Assembly (NCBI RefSeq): GCF_004193775.1
Contig: NC_041007.1
Span: forward strand, 24,744,507 to 24,808,506
Direction of reading: 5' to 3'
Length of the DNA: 64,000 nucleotides
Source of the DNA: Glycine soja
Taxonomy: Eukaryota > Streptophyta > Magnoliopsida > Fabales > Fabaceae
The translations under genes were made by a program, and so were the position numbers. Every line of letters starts with the position of its first letter. Positions within the stretch are counted from its first letter, which is position 1. This document shows positions 22,186 to 34,597 of this stretch, one piece after another. The notes under the pieces are model-generated. The model made no database searches. It worked only from the letters and a program-made list of their open reading frames with translations, and was not told where the DNA came from.

Positions 22186-23022
22186 GCAGTGTCCAAAGAT
22201 TCATAATAGCCAGTGTCGTGTTAGTGTTTAATTCTTTCGTGTTTTATGTTTAATTGTTAGTGTTGTGTTAGTGTGTGTGTTAGTGTTGTTTAGTGTCTTG
22301 GTATTTTGTTTAGTGTGTGTTCTGTTTTAGTTTTTTGTTAAGCGCTTCCCCTGTTTCAGTTTTGGGTGTTTTGCTGTGAATAGTGTTTTGCGACGGATTT
22401 AGCGACCACTTTTGCTTGCGGCAAAACAGAGTAGTAGTGGAAATCATGTAGCGACGGATTTTAGCGACCACCCTTGCTGAATTATTTGGGATTTTTTGTT
22501 TTAGTAGCTAGAGTTGTTATTTTTGGCTGAATTTTTTTGTAGTAACTTCTTTTAATCTATATTTTGTGGGAAAAATAGCTAGAGCCTTTAGTTTGGTCAA
22601 ATTTGAAAGTTCCAAAAAAGTAGCAAATTTGATTTTTGTCAAAACTTCAAACGGTCATAACTTTTGTTGCGGTTATCAGAATCGCAATTGTTATATATGT
22701 ATTTGGGGTAGAAAAAATTTCCTACGCCTTGGCAGCCCCCTATAGTCTGGCTGAGGTCTCCATCGTCCAAAAAAAGTGATTCTGTCAAAAGTTTTTTATT
22801 TTTGAAGTATTATTCTCTTATTTTTCTTAACTTATCATTTTTAGCTTATATAGTTAGACTTCGAATTTTCATTTGAAATTTTTTGTGCTATCTTCTCATC
22901 ATTTTATAAGGTTGCTCACAAAATTTCAAGTCATTTGGATATCATTTAATGGTAACTGTAGTTCAAACCTACACTGTTACTTTCATAAAAAGGCAACTAG
23001 TTGTGCATGCTGAATTTAGTGT

Positions 23023-24373
23023 ATGACTAGAGGAAATCCATCTGACTTAAAACCCTTTGATCCTGAGATAGATAGGACATTTCATAGATTAGTTATACAT
23101 CATTTAGTACCTTTTGAGCATCCTAAGCATTCTGATATTGATGATTTTGAGCATTATAATTTTGAACATTCTGATTTTGTACATTTTGAGAATATGGCAC
23201 AACCTCCACCCCGTGAGAGGACTCTAAAGGAAATGACTGCACCTGATTTCACCTATGAAAGCTTGTACATCCAATACCCTAATGAGGATGTCCCATATGT
23301 TCTTAAAACTGGAATGATCCATTTTCTTCCAAAGTTTCATGGCCTTGCATGTGAAGACCCACACAAGCATCTGAAAGAATTCCATATTGTCTGCTCCACC
23401 ATGAAACCACCAGATGTCCAGGAGGATCACATATTTCTAAAGGGCTTTCCTCATTCTTTAGAGGGAGTGGCAAAGGATTGGCTATATTACCTTGCTCCAA
23501 GGTCCATCACGAGCTAGGATGACTTCAAGAGAGTATTCTTAGAAAAAAATGTTCCCTGCTTCCAGGACCACGACCATCAGAAAGGATATTTCAGGTATTA
23601 GACAACTCAGTGGAGAGAGCCTATATGAATACTAGGAGAGATTTAAAAAATTATGTGCCAGTTGCCCTCACCACCAGATTTCAAAGCAGCTTCTCCTCCA
23701 ATATTTTTATGAAGGACTCAGCAACATGGAGAGAAGTATGATAGATGCTGATAGTGGTGGAGCCCTTGGAGACATGACCCCTGCTGAAGCCAGAAATTTA
23801 ATTGAGAAGATGACTTCCAACTCCTAGCAATTCAGTGCCAGAAATGATGCTATTGTAATTAGAGGAGTGCATGAAGTAGCCATAAATTCATCTTCACCAG
23901 GTGAGACTAAGAAGCTTGAAGGTAAACTAGATGCCTTGGTTAACCTGGTAACCCAACTGGCCATGAATCAAAAATCTGCACCTATCACCAAACTCTGTGG
24001 TTTATGCTCCTTTGCCGACCACCACACAGACCTTTGCCCTTTTGGGCAACAATCTGAAGCAATTGAACAGCCTGAAGCTTATGTTGCAAACATCTACAAC
24101 AGACCTCCTCAACCTCAACAGCAAAATCAGCCACAACAGAATAACTATGACCTTTCCAGCAACAGGTACAATCCCGGATGGAGGAATCATCCCAACCTTA
24201 GATGGTCGAATCCTTCACAACAGCAGCAGCAACAACAATAGACTTATTTTCAAAATGCTGCTGGCCCAAGCAGACCATACATTCCTCAACCAATCCAGCA
24301 ACAACAACAACAACAACAACCCCAGAAACAGCAAACAGTTGAGGCCCCTCCGCAACCTTCCCTTGAAGAACTT
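23023..24373 (+). pseudogene. Diaspora-like gag
   Basis: Gag of an Athila-type element. The N-terminal part has LKEMTAPDFTYESLYIQYP, FLPKFHGLACEDPHKHLKEF and FPHSLEGVAKDWLYYLAP, the retrotransposon gag core. It continues after a TAG near 23515 (where a Trp codon is expected) with the LYEYWERFKKLCASCPHHQI-type segment. A Cys/His cluster, CGLCSFADHHTDLCPF, is the zinc-binding region. A Gln-rich low-complexity tail follows, where a CAG-to-TAG change makes another stop near 24240. At least three premature stops are present. Confidence 0.88.
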
Positions 24374-25225
24374 GTGAGGCAAATGACTATGCAAAACATG
24401 CAGTTTCAACAAGAAACCAGAGCCTCCATTCAGAGCTTAACTAATCAGATGGGACAGTTGGCTACACAGTTAAATCAACAACAATCCCAGAATTCTGATA
24501 GATTACCTTCTCAATCTGTCCAAAATCCCAAAAATGTGAGTGCCATTACATTGAGGTCTGGAAAGCAAGGTCAAGGACCTAAACCAGTAGCATCTTCCTC
24601 ATCCGCAAATGAACCTGCCCAACCTCACTCTACTCCAGAAAAAGATGATGACAAAAATTTAAAGAGTAAGTTACCTAACAATTTCTATGCAGGTGAATCT
24701 AAAGAGAAGCAGCATATCCCTCTTCCATTCCCCCCAAGAGCAACTTCCAACAAAAAAATGGAAGAGGCAGAGAGGGAGATCTTGGAAACATTTAGGAAAG
24801 TAAAGGTAAACATACCTCTATTGGATGCAATAAAGCAAATTCCAAGATATGCTAAATTCTTGAAAGAGCTGTGCACTAATAAGCGGAAGCTTAAAGGAAG
24901 TGAAAGAATTAGTATGGGCAGAAATGTCTCTGCATTGATTGGTAAATCTGTTCCCCAAATCCCTGAAAAATGTAAAGATCCAGGTACATTCAGCATACCT
25001 TGTATTATAGGGAACAATAAGTTTGACAATGCCATTCTAGATTTAGGAGCTTTTGTTAGTGTTATGCCTCTGTCTATTTTTAATTCTCTATCTCTAGGTC
25101 CTTTGCAGTCAACTAATGTGGTAATTCATTTAGCTAATAGAAGTGTTGCTTATCCTGTTGGTTTCATAGAGGATGTCTTAGTTAGAGTTGGTGAGCTGAT
25201 TTTCCCTGTTGATTTTTATTTTTAA
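24374..25225 (+). pseudogene. Diaspora-like gag tail and aspartic protease
   Basis: A 283-codon open stretch. A Gln-rich segment leads into AITLRSGKQ and an acidic/basic linker, then KVNIPLLDAIKQIPRYAKFL, a box conserved in Athila-type polyproteins. The protease follows: FSIPCIIGNNKFDNAILDLG with active-site DLG, then SVMPLSIFNSL. Athila proteases normally read DLGAS; here it is DLGAF. A frameshift at about 25220 separates it from the rest of the polyprotein. Confidence 0.87.
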
Positions 25226-25227
25226 AT

Positions 25228-26807
25228 ATGGAGGAGGGATTTTCTAAAGGATCAGTTCCCATCACTCTAGGCAGACCTTTTATGAAAACTGCTAGAACTA
25301 AGATAGATGTATATGCAGGCACACTATCTATGGAGTTTGGTGATATAACTGTTCACTTTAATATTCTTGATGCTATGAAACACCCATCTGAATTTGATGC
25401 TGAGAGTGAATCTGAATTTGATATTGATTACATGTCTGCTGATGTTTTACCTCTTGAGATTGATTTTATAGAGTCAGATAGAACTCACCATGTTTCAGGA
25501 AGTAGCCATACCTCTGACTTTCTTTATGAGGTACAGGCTGAGAAACCATCTCTTTCTACCACTATCCAGCCATTCACACTAGAATTGAAGCCTCTGCCAT
25601 CAAATTTAAAATATGCTTACTTGGATGATAGCAAACGTTTTCCAGTAATTATATCTACCTCCCTTGTTGATGAGCAAGAGGAGAAGCTGTTATTAGTTCT
25701 CAAGAAGCATAAGAAAGCTATAGGCTGGACCCTAGCAGACATTCCTGGTATTAGCCCATCCACATGTGTGCATCAAATAAATTTAGAAGATGGGGCTACA
25801 CCAGTAAGACAACCACAGAGAAGACTCAACCCGGTGATTCTTGATGTAGTGAAGAAGGAGGTAACCAAGCTTTTGCAAGCTGGAATCATTTATCCTATCT
25901 CCGACAACCAATAGGTGAGTCCTGTCCAGGTAGTCCCGAAGAAAAACGGCCTCACCGTGATAAAAAATGAGAAGGATAAGTTGTTTCCTACTCGAGTGCA
26001 GAACAGTTGGAGAGTATGCATCGACTATAGGAGACTAAACCAGGTTACCAAAAAGGACCATTTTCCACTGCCATTCATTGACCAGATGCTTAAACGCCTG
26101 GCAGGTAGATCTCACTATTGTTTCCTTGATGGTTTTTCTGGTTATATGCAAATCACTATTGCTCCTGAGGATCAGGAAAAGACCACATTCACCTGCCCCT
26201 TTGGCACTTTTGCCTATAGGAGGATGCCTTTCGGCCTGTGCAATGCCCCTGGTACCTTCCAGCGGTGCATGATTAGTATTTTTAGTGATTTTTTAGAAAA
26301 TTACATAGAGGTGTTTATGGATGATTTCACTGTATATGGATCCTCTTTTGACGTTTGTTTGGATAGTCTAGAAAGGGTTTTGAATAGATGCACTTAAACT
26401 AACCTTGTTCTAAATTTTGAAAAATGTCATTTTATGGTTGAGCAAGGTATAGTTTTAGGCCACATTATTTCCAATAAGGGCATTGAAGTAGATCCGGCAA
26501 AAATTTTGTTATTTCACAATTGCCTTACCCCTCTTGCGCGCGAAAGGTGCGATCTTTTCTTGGTCATGCAGGATTCTACAGGCGCTTTATAAGAGATTTT
26601 AGCAAAGTAGCCCTTCCACTATCCAACTTGTTGCAAAAAGAGGTGGAGTTTGACTTTAATGATAAATGCAAAGAGGCTTTTGATTGCCTCAAAAGAGCAA
26701 TGACTACCACCCCCATCATCCAGGCACCCGACTGGACAACCCCTTTTGAGCTTATGTGTGATGCATCAAATTATGCATTATTGTTTATACTGACCATGCA
26801 GCTTTAA
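25228..26807 (+). pseudogene. Diaspora-like reverse transcriptase with truncated RNase H
   Basis: The protease tail (PITLGRPFMKTARTKIDVYA) leads into the RT. Visible RT boxes are SWRVCIDYRRLNQVTKKDHF, YCFLDGFSGYMQI, MPFGLCNAPGTFQRCM and the catalytic FMDDF at about 26317. Stops lie at 25912 (Trp codon changed to TAG) and 26396, and a frameshift near 26505. After the connection box (RSFLGHAGFYRRFIRDFSK) the RNase H begins ([13 protein letters not shown]) but jumps straight to the later [18 protein letters not shown] box in another frame, so a central block of RNase H has been lost at about 26780. Confidence 0.88.
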
Positions 26808-27279
26808 AGTACTTGTTGCATAAGGCTGATTCAAAGCCTAGGTTGATCCGATGGATGCTTTGGCTCCAAGAGTTTGACTTGGAGATCCCTGATAGGAGCG
26901 GAGCACAAAATTTGTTGCTGATCATTTGAGTCGGATCGAACATGTGTCTGATGAGGACTCACCCATTCGGGATGATTTCCCGGATGATAATTTATATATA
27001 TTGTATAGTATTTCTGATTCTCTTTCTACTCCCTGGTTTGCTAACATTGTCAATTATTTAGTTGCTTCTGTTTTTCCTCCCTTAGCATCTAAGGCTCAAA
27101 AAGATAAAATTAAAAGTGATGCTAAGCATTTTATTTGGGATGACCCCTACTTGTGGAAATTGTGCAGTGATCAGGTCATTAGATGATGCATTCTAGATCA
27201 TGAGACTGACTCAGTCCTGCAGTTTTGTCATTTTTCCGCACTGGGAGGTCATCTGGGTGTTCAAAGGACAACTCGCAAA
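26808..27279 (+). pseudogene. RNase H to integrase linker, broken
   Basis: Out-of-frame remains of the RNase H C-terminus ([16 protein letters not shown]), then a short open stretch with [20 protein letters not shown] and the integrase lead-in, which includes a [15 protein letters not shown] box. The first half of the integrase zinc-binding domain (the HxxxH part, around 27236-27270) is in a different frame from the integrase ORF. Confidence 0.75.
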
Positions 27280-28341
27280 GTGCTTGACTATGGCTTTTAC
27301 TGGCCCACCATCTTTAAAGATGTGTGGAAGATTTGTAGCACTTGTGAGCAGTGCCAGAGAGCAGGAAGTGCACTTACATGGCGACAACAAATGCCTCAGA
27401 AACCTATGCTATTTTGTAAGGTGTTTGATGTCTGGGGTATAGATTTTATGGGCCTTTTTCCTGTATCTTTTGGTTATGTTTACATTCTCCTTGTAGTTGA
27501 TTATGTTTCAAAATGGGTGGAAGCCAAGCCCACTGGAACTAATGATGCTAAGGTTGTTGTAGATTTTGTCAGATCTAATATGTTTTGCAGGTTTGGAGTA
27601 CCTAAAGCAATCGTTAGTGATCAAGGAACCCATTTTTGCAACAAATCAATGCATGCCTTGCTTAAAAAGTATGGGGTTGTCCACAGGGTATCCACACCAT
27701 ACCACCCCCAAACCAATGGACAGACAGAAATTTCTAATAGGGAGATCAAGAGAATTTTAGAGAAGATTGTGCAGCCAAGCAGGAAAGATTGGAGTACCAG
27801 GCCAGATGATGCTCTTTGGGCACATAGGACTGCCTACAAAGCACCCATAGGAATGTCTCCTTATCGGGTTGTCTTTGGAGAGGCATGTCATCTTCCAGTG
27901 GAGATTGAGCACAAAGCATACTGGGCAGTGAAGACCTGCAACTTCTCTATGGATCAAGCTGGTGAGGAAAGAAAATTGCAACTGAGTGAGTTAGATGAGA
28001 TCCGCCTAGAAGCGTATGAGAATGCCAAGTTCTACAAAGAAAAGACCAAGAAGTTTCGTGATAGCATGATAATTAAGAAGGACTTCATGGTTGGGCAAAA
28101 AGTGTTATTGTATAATTCTAAGCTTGGACTCATGAGTGATAAGTTGAGGTCTAAGTGGATTGGTCCTTTTGTTGTTACTAATGTTTTTCCTTATGGTACA
28201 GTTGAGATCAAAAGCGACTCCACGAACAAGAGCTTCAAGGTCAATGGACACCGACTTAAGCCCTTCCTCGCAAACCCTTCTTTAGTGGACGTAGTGGTGG
28301 AAGAGACTTCCTTACTCCACCCTACTCTTCCTCTACCATGA
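27280..28341 (+). CDS. Integrase of the Diaspora-like element (open fragment)
   Basis: An uninterrupted 353-codon frame, the best preserved coding part of the element. It holds the CxxC half of the zinc-binding domain ([13 protein letters not shown]), then the catalytic core with Asp in [12 protein letters not shown], Asp in [20 protein letters not shown] and Glu in [19 protein letters not shown]. The C-terminal domain includes [19 protein letters not shown] and [14 protein letters not shown]. The integrase inserts element cDNA into chromosomal DNA. It is normally made only as part of a polyprotein; upstream breaks mean this copy probably is not. The Met used as start is internal. Confidence 0.85.
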   Translation: MLDYGFYWPTIFKDVWKICSTCEQCQRAGSALTWRQQMPQKPMLFCKVFDVWGIDFMGLFPVSFGYVYILLVVDYVSKWVEAKPTGTNDAKVVVDFVRSNMFCRFGVPKAIVSDQGTHFCNKSMHALLKKYGVVHRVSTPYHPQTNGQTEISNREIKRILEKIVQPSRKDWSTRPDDALWAHRTAYKAPIGMSPYRVVFGEACHLPVEIEHKAYWAVKTCNFSMDQAGEERKLQLSELDEIRLEAYENAKFYKEKTKKFRDSMIIKKDFMVGQKVLLYNSKLGLMSDKLRSKWIGPFVVTNVFPYGTVEIKSDSTNKSFKVNGHRLKPFLANPSLVDVVVEETSLLHPTLPLP

Positions 28342-29794
28342 CTTAGGGAGTTTTTCTTTTCCTATCTCCTTCTTTACTTTTATTACATTTGTCCGATTAT
28401 ATTTGATGGTTTAATTGCTTTTAATCTTTTAATTGTGCTACATTGAGGACAATGTGTTGTTTAAGTATGGGGGGGAGTGTTCTTTGGTTTTGGTTTTGCT
28501 AGTTGTGTTAAATTAGTTTAATTTTGTTAGTTTTGTTGGGTTCTAGTTTAATTTTGTTAGTTTTTTTGTGTTAAATTTGCATGTTTGTCTTTGAATTATA
28601 GGATATGTTCAAGTAATGGGTAATTGTTCTGAAAATAAAAGCCTCTTGACATTTTGTGATTTGAAATCCTTGTTTTTCCTCTACATGTCATGATAGTTTT
28701 GAAAGCTCAATTTGAAAGTGATAAGTTTACCTTTGTGAGAATTTGAGTCATCCATCATCATAATCTTTTGGTGTGTTTTGCCCCATTGATTGCTTGCACA
28801 ATAGCCTTGGCTTAATTCTTGTTGATGCTTCCTAATTCACATGCATATTTGGAAATGATTTAGGCAATTTTGTTCTTATAAGCTTCTAGCCAAATGGACT
28901 TACCTTGAATTAATTCCTTTGATAGCCCCTTTGAGCCTATGTTCCCCTTTCTTTGTTTTGAAGCTCATTACAACCCTTAAGTGAAAAACCATGATATCAC
29001 CTTACCCTTAAGGAATTTTGGAGCTTTGGAATTGTTTTGGGAATAAGCTGGGAATAAGTGTGGGGGGTATGTTTCATTGGAAGATATGATTTTTGGCCAT
29101 GCTTGATGTATTTGTATATTGCCTAGTTCTTGCTTTAATCTTCAAATTCGTTCTTAAAAAAAAAAAAAAAAATTCAATTGCTGCAAATTCGTACTATTCA
29201 AAAAAAAAGAAGAAAAGAAGTGAAGTTGAATAAATGAGGTCTTGTTATGAGGACTTGATTTGGGAGCCTTGATTGATTTTGTTGATATTAGAGGGTTTGG
29301 GTTTAGTACTTGTGCTTAATTTCCACTTATTCCCCATTGCTCCTCTATTCCTTTGGGATTTAGCTACTTATTCCATATTTTTTTCCTACCTTGTCCTTGG
29401 CCCCATTACAACCTTTAAAGACCTTTTGATCCTCAAATGCATGTGTTGTCAAGTTGTTTGTCAATTTTAGAATTTTGCCAAGTCTATGTGATGTTTGTTT
29501 TCATGGGTGCTTCAAGAATAAACAGTAGCCTAGACACTTGAGAGATAGAGTGTATATCTTGTGAGGCTTAATCATTTTTCATTATTGAGCTGATTAACTA
29601 TTTTGCCATGATTGGGTTGCTTGGATGATTTTCATGAATGTCTTGACTCTTTGGATCTCTTCATGTTAGATGTTACCCATTCCTTTCATTCCTTGATGTT
29701 CATTGAGAAATATGTAAATGTTTTTGTTTGTCTCTCTTTGATATCCTTGGATTTTGTTCTTTATTTCATTTTGCCCAGGAGTGCAAAAGGCTAA
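28342..29794 (+). other. 3' untranslated region of the Diaspora-like element, no env
   Basis: AT-rich, with stops in every frame and only short open stretches. No transmembrane-rich or env-like ORF is visible where classical Athila elements carry one. An A-rich tract lies at 29156-29215. Confidence 0.7.
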
Positions 29795-29807
29795 GTATGG
29801 GGGGTTT
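29795..29807 (+). other. Polypurine tract of the Diaspora-like element
   Basis: GTATGGGGGGTTT immediately precedes the 3' LTR. A similar GTATGGGGGG string occurs at about 28466, just downstream of the integrase. Confidence 0.75.
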
Positions 29808-30219
29808 TGATGTGCCATTATTTTCTCCTATTTCTTAACCCTTTTTGCACCATTTTAAGTACTGATTAGTCTTAATTGTCAAATTAATTAGGCAGTTTTA
29901 TTATTTGGGCCCATTCAGCTAATTTGATGTTTTTAATCTAATTTCAGGAATTAATGAAGCATTGGGCTTGGGCTTGAATCCAGAATTGGGCTTGGACTTG
30001 AAGAGGGCGGGCTAATTTATTCTACAAAATTAGATCTTATCTTATCTTATCTAGATATTATTTAGATTTGATCTCATCTAAATATTATTTCATCTAGATC
30101 TTATCTTATCTAGATTTGATTTGATTTTACTTATGGGCTTGAATTTAAAACAGATTTGTAAGCTTTGGGGCTGAAAAACTATATAACAGCACCAAGGTTT
30201 TAGTTTAGCTCTCTCTCTT

Positions 30220-30251
<32 letters not shown>

Positions 30252-30941
30252 TTCTATTTTTCGTTTTTAGTTTAAGTCTCTCTTCTCTTTCTCTTTTATT
30301 TTTGTATTTTTTTTTTTACAATTTCAGTTCAGACTTTTAGTTTTATGAATAAAATTTCGTTCTCTATTTGATTAATGGAAGGCTAAGTCCGCAGCTTTGT
30401 TTTCTCTTGAGGATCAGGAACAGTTCTCTTTGAGGTACTATTATTACTGTTAAATTCTGTTCAGTTTTTCCTCTTCACTAATTACTCTGAATTTGTTGCT
30501 ATTAATTCATGCATGCTTAGTGCTTGATTAATTGTCTCTGCGCTTAATTTACATTCATGCTTAATGATCGTTTACGAGTAATTGGTGTGTGTGATGCTTA
30601 ATCACATAATGAATGTTTTATGTTAAATTTCGCTTAGTAATTTAATTTAGGGTTGGATTAAGTGGTTGAACTGATAAAGGATAAATTCTCGCAACCTAGG
30701 ATAAGAGACTTGCTTGTGAATCAAGGGGAAGCAACGTATTTTAATTCTGATAAATTCTAATTCAATTTTACTCATTATTTAATTTACAAAAGCAAACAAC
30801 CCCCCCCCCCCCCAATTTGTTACTATTTCCTACTATCTGTTATGAACATTTGGTGTATCATTGCTCGTTGGGAAACGACCTAGGATCACTTCCTAGTTAC
30901 TACATTTTAATATTTATTTGATTCGGGTACGGCCTCAACCA
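29808..30941 (+). repeat. Diaspora-like 3' LTR
   Basis: A 1134-bp LTR, TGATGTGCC...CAACCA. Collinear with the 5' LTR apart from the nested insertion there. Contains a TC microsatellite near 30213-30250 and a run of 14 C at 30790-30803. Confidence 0.92.
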
Positions 30942-31026
30942 CTTGGTCCTTCCTTTGATAAGAGTGAAAGCCATAAGATTTTGAAGAATGCTTTCTTGTA
31001 AGTTGTTGCTCCAATCTTATACAAAG

Positions 31027-31860
31027 TTAGACTAGCTCATCTAGGCCCCTATGTGGAAGGAGTTCAACCTTATCCCTCACTTCCATATTAAGCCCACTAA
31101 GGAACCTAGCTATGCTTGTTCTTTCCTCCTCCCTAAGTCCAGCTCTTAAAAGGAGTAGTTCCATTTGTTGTCTATATTCTTCAACACTCATACTCCCTTG
31201 TCTATGCCTTTGGAGCTTGTCCATAAGCTCCCTTTCATAATAGGAGGGAATGTGCCTCTTCCTAAGGGCACTCTTAAGATCATTCCAATACTCTACTGGA
31301 GGATCCCCATGAATCCTCCATTCCCTAACAAGGGAAGTCCACCAATAGAGGGCATACCCTTGAAAGCTAAGGGTGGCCAATGGAACTTTTCTCTCTTCGC
31401 TAATATGATGGCAAGCAAAGAGTTGTTCAACCTTCATTTCTCAATCTAAGTAGGCCTCAACATTATCTTTTCCATGGAAATGTGGGAGGCTAATGTTAAC
31501 CTCTTGAGGCCTTCTATCCTTTTCTCTTCTATGGGAGTGATGTTTAGTATGTGAACTATGGCGCCCTCTATAATAGTCTCTAAGTTCTTCACTTAAACTC
31601 TTGTAAGAGTCATAACTATTATAGGAGGCATTTTTTCTCTTTTCATTTCTTTCATTATTTTTCTTCTATCTTCCTCTCTTATTTTCTCTCTTTCATCTTG
31701 ACTTATTTCTTCCACTCGTTTTTTTCCTTTTTCTTTTCTCTCTTCTTTTTCTGTCCACAACTTAAGGGATATCAACTCATCTAATATCTTATACAAGGGG
31801 TCCTTAGGAGTAGAACCCTCACCATTAACACTAGATGAAGAATGAAGAATGAAGACTCAT
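31027..31860 (-). pseudogene. Gypsy gag, frameshifted
   Basis: The C-terminal part (31027-31437) is open and is a typical Ty3/gypsy gag domain: VPLATLSFQGYALYWWTSLV, PVEYWNDLKSALRKRHIPSY, LMDKLQRHRQGSMSVEEYRQ and GLREEERTSIARFLSGLNME. The N-terminal part (31593-31796) is a charged coiled coil (ILDELISLKLWTEKEERKEK). At least two frameshifts or stops separate them. Gag forms the particle that packages element RNA. The frame ends near 31027 (stop or shift) before a zinc knuckle. Confidence 0.85.
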
Positions 31861-33740
31861 GTTGGTTCCTAAGTTGTGGTTCTTTCTTGTTGGGGGCTTG
31901 AAAACAAAAGGTAAAAGAAACTATGGTTGATACTAGCCAAAATAAACATTAAAAGAGGTGTGAAAGATAAGGCAAAAACTAATTGGTAAAAGGCAAGCTA
32001 TCTAGGCAGTTTAACAATGAAAGGTAAAGGAAATAAGCTATGAAAGTAAGCAAGAAATGTAAACTAGGCGAATCCTAAGAGTGTTTGGATGACCACATTT
32101 AAGGTTCCCAACAAAACACTCACAATCTTAAGGGAAAATTGCCTAAAATTATTACACACAAATGGAAGTAGGGTAACCTATTGGAGGCTCTCAACTTACT
32201 TCCAATGAAAGGCCTTTTGTTACAAAATTTGAAAGCAATGAAAGTAAGTAAATTGTCAATTAAAAAATTACGAAAATTTGGTGGTTGTTATCTCTTTGGT
32301 GATTCACTCAATTTGGAGTGCTTCTTAGTCCAATAGCTCTTAAGGTGGTTTTCCCTTGCTTCTTGACTCAAATTCTTCAAGGGATGGCACCAATCCTCCT
32401 TTCTAATTGCCTATATGGAAACTCACAAACAAGGAAACAAAGAGACAAGAAATAACCAAAGACCAAAAAAATGAAATGAAAGCTAAACCAATAGAGTTTT
32501 AACAAGAAAAATTTTCAAGGATTATTCAACAATGAAAGCAATGAAAAGCACATAAAAGCAAGCTAAGACTCAAAAAGAAACTTAGAATGGCTCTAAAGTA
32601 GAGTAAAAAAACTGAAAAAAAAAAGACTCAAGAAACCTCTAGTTTTGGAACTTGTTTTCACACTAATTTTCAATTGAAATTTCAAAACTAAGATTGGCAT
32701 AAAATAGGCACCAATTATAGAACAAATTTCGAGCCAAAACAACAAGCACACTTCCCTTTCACTTTTTTTTTCCTGGACACTGATTTTCTGCCAATTTGTG
32801 TGATTTTTCTTAATTTTTCCTTTAATCCAAATCACTTGGTTCTTTTTTTATAATTTTGGCCCAGATGTCTATAAAATTCAGTAAAACTTTCAGCTCAAAA
32901 TTCATAGTGACCAATTCCTAGTAATTTATACAAGTTCGTATGTTCAAGCTACCAGCACCAGCAATTTCAACCTAGAAATCAAAAATAGTGTTTATGTTGC
33001 TTAAGGCTTGGATAGTTACACTTTGTATTTGCTTATTCTCAATTATCTTTAATAACACAATTCAAGAGAGCTTAATGCTTATTTTGATTCACAAATCCAG
33101 CCACAACTCAGCACCACAACTCAACTCTATCATAGGCATCATGTAAGAAACTTAGAAAACAAAAAAAAGTTCAACAACAAGATTACTTCTAGGAATTGAT
33201 TTAGAACATGCTATGAACTAAATAACATGCATGAATTAGACTCAAAATTCAAAAGATATGCTATGAATGAAAAGAATACATGAACAAATGTATCTAGAAT
33301 TCAATCGACAAAATAAAAATTCAACACAAACTTAGAACATAATGCGACAATTACTATGACTAAACATAACTCCAAGACAACATGGATTAAGTGATTTACA
33401 CTTAGATTTTTGTGTTTTTTTTTTCTAATCAATATTTTGGAAGAAAATTTAGATCTAAAGGTTCAGCACAAGAATATTATGACTGAAAAATGATAGAACC
33501 TAAAATCAACACAAAAACATGATTCAAGAGTAGATCTATAAAATTTGAACCATAGAAATGCAAGAACAAGTGTAGATCTAAGATTTAATCGGTTTATTTT
33601 TTTGAATCTACTCTAAATAGCACCAAACCACAAGACAATGAAGGATATACATGGAGAATAAGATGAATAACAAGGAATTAAAGTGAATTGACCGAACAAA
33701 AAGATAGAGGAAGCAAAAGAACATCACCTAGATGAAGATG

Positions 33741-33752
33741 CTCTTGATACCA
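33741..33752 (-). other. Primer-binding site (tRNA-Met type)
   Basis: On the minus strand TGGTATCAAGAG lies two bases inside the LTR end ACATCA, matching the 3' end of a methionine tRNA. Confidence 0.8.
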
Positions 33753-33870
33753 CATGATGTAGCTCCATGTGGAGCTTATAGGCCTTGGATCTTCTTCATC
33801 AATGGAGTCTTTTGCTTATTGAAGATTAATGGCAGCGGAATGGAGATGGAAGAATGATGATTGGAGATGC

Positions 33871-34207
33871 TGTAACAATCCACCTCGCCGCTACGATATC
33901 AACACTCTAATATGTGATAATTTCAATTTTTATAAAAAGAACTCCCTTAATTTGCTTATGAAAATAGAATTTTGTCCCAACATACATTCGCTAAAACATG
34001 CACATTTAATTAGGTGAATACATATACATATATATAGGAACAACAACTTAGTACACGTCATCCACATGATGGAAATTTAAAATATGTTCATGCATATAAG
34101 TAAAATCTGAAGTTTATATCTTCGATTCAACAAAATGACTCATAACCCAACTATCAAGGAGTTGATAAACAAAATACAACTCTCTTCCAAAATAATGCCA
34201 ACGTCGT
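33871..34207 (-). repeat. Remnant of the Tekay-like 3' LTR
   Basis: 337 bp matching 35062-35400, the terminal part of the full LTR. The match ends abruptly at a CGTCGTCAC string. Confidence 0.85.
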
Positions 34208-34597
34208 CACGTCATTGGCGATTATTCTCCCAGGTCACATCTTGACCTTCTTGAAGACATCCCAGGTTACATCTTGACCTTCAACCTCTAAACATTGGTG
34301 AGTATTCTCCCACCAATACTCAGCCTCTTCCACTAGAGTATATGTACCAAAAGCAACCTTTTTCCCCTCCGGACATGCCATAACTCAGAAAATTTTCTCA
34401 ATTTCCCTTATCCAGTTTTGAGCACCATTAGGGTCGTATCCTCCATTGAATGAAGGAGGGTTGTTTCGTTGGAAGCGGTCCAACCCCTGGTACTCAACAG
34501 CTCCACTAGCTTCTCCCTTATTCGGATTCACTATAGCCTGAGCTAAGGCTTGAAGGGCATCGGCTATCGCACGATCATTCTGTCCAGCCATCACTCA
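34208..34597 (-). pseudogene. Tekay-like gag, N-terminal fragment
   Basis: Minus-strand frame starting near 34594 with MMAGQNDRAIADALQALAQA, then LDRFQRNNPPSFNGGYDPNG and AQNWIREIEKIF, the usual opening of chromovirus gag. An in-frame TGA follows at 34385, where an Arg codon is expected. Past the stop the frame reads VMACPEGKKVAFGTYTLVEE and AEYWWENTHQCLE, the next conserved gag block, and then runs into a short duplicated segment near 34208-34310. Confidence 0.85.

Larger units (their letters stand above)
19124..30941 (+). mobile_element. Diaspora-like (Athila lineage) gypsy retrotransposon
   Basis: A plus-strand element with LTRs at 19124-22163 (enlarged by a nested solo LTR) and 29808-30941, an Athila-type primer site and a polypurine tract. 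Domain order is gag, protease, RT, RNase H, integrase, as in Ty3/gypsy. The 1.4 kb between the integrase ORF and the 3' LTR has no env-like ORF, which fits Diaspora, the env-less Athila-type family described in soybean. Stops, frameshifts and an RNase H deletion make it non-autonomous. Flanking bases (CGTGT before, CTTGG after) do not form a clean duplication, and the two flanks belong to different elements. Family name is by recollection of features. Confidence 0.88.
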
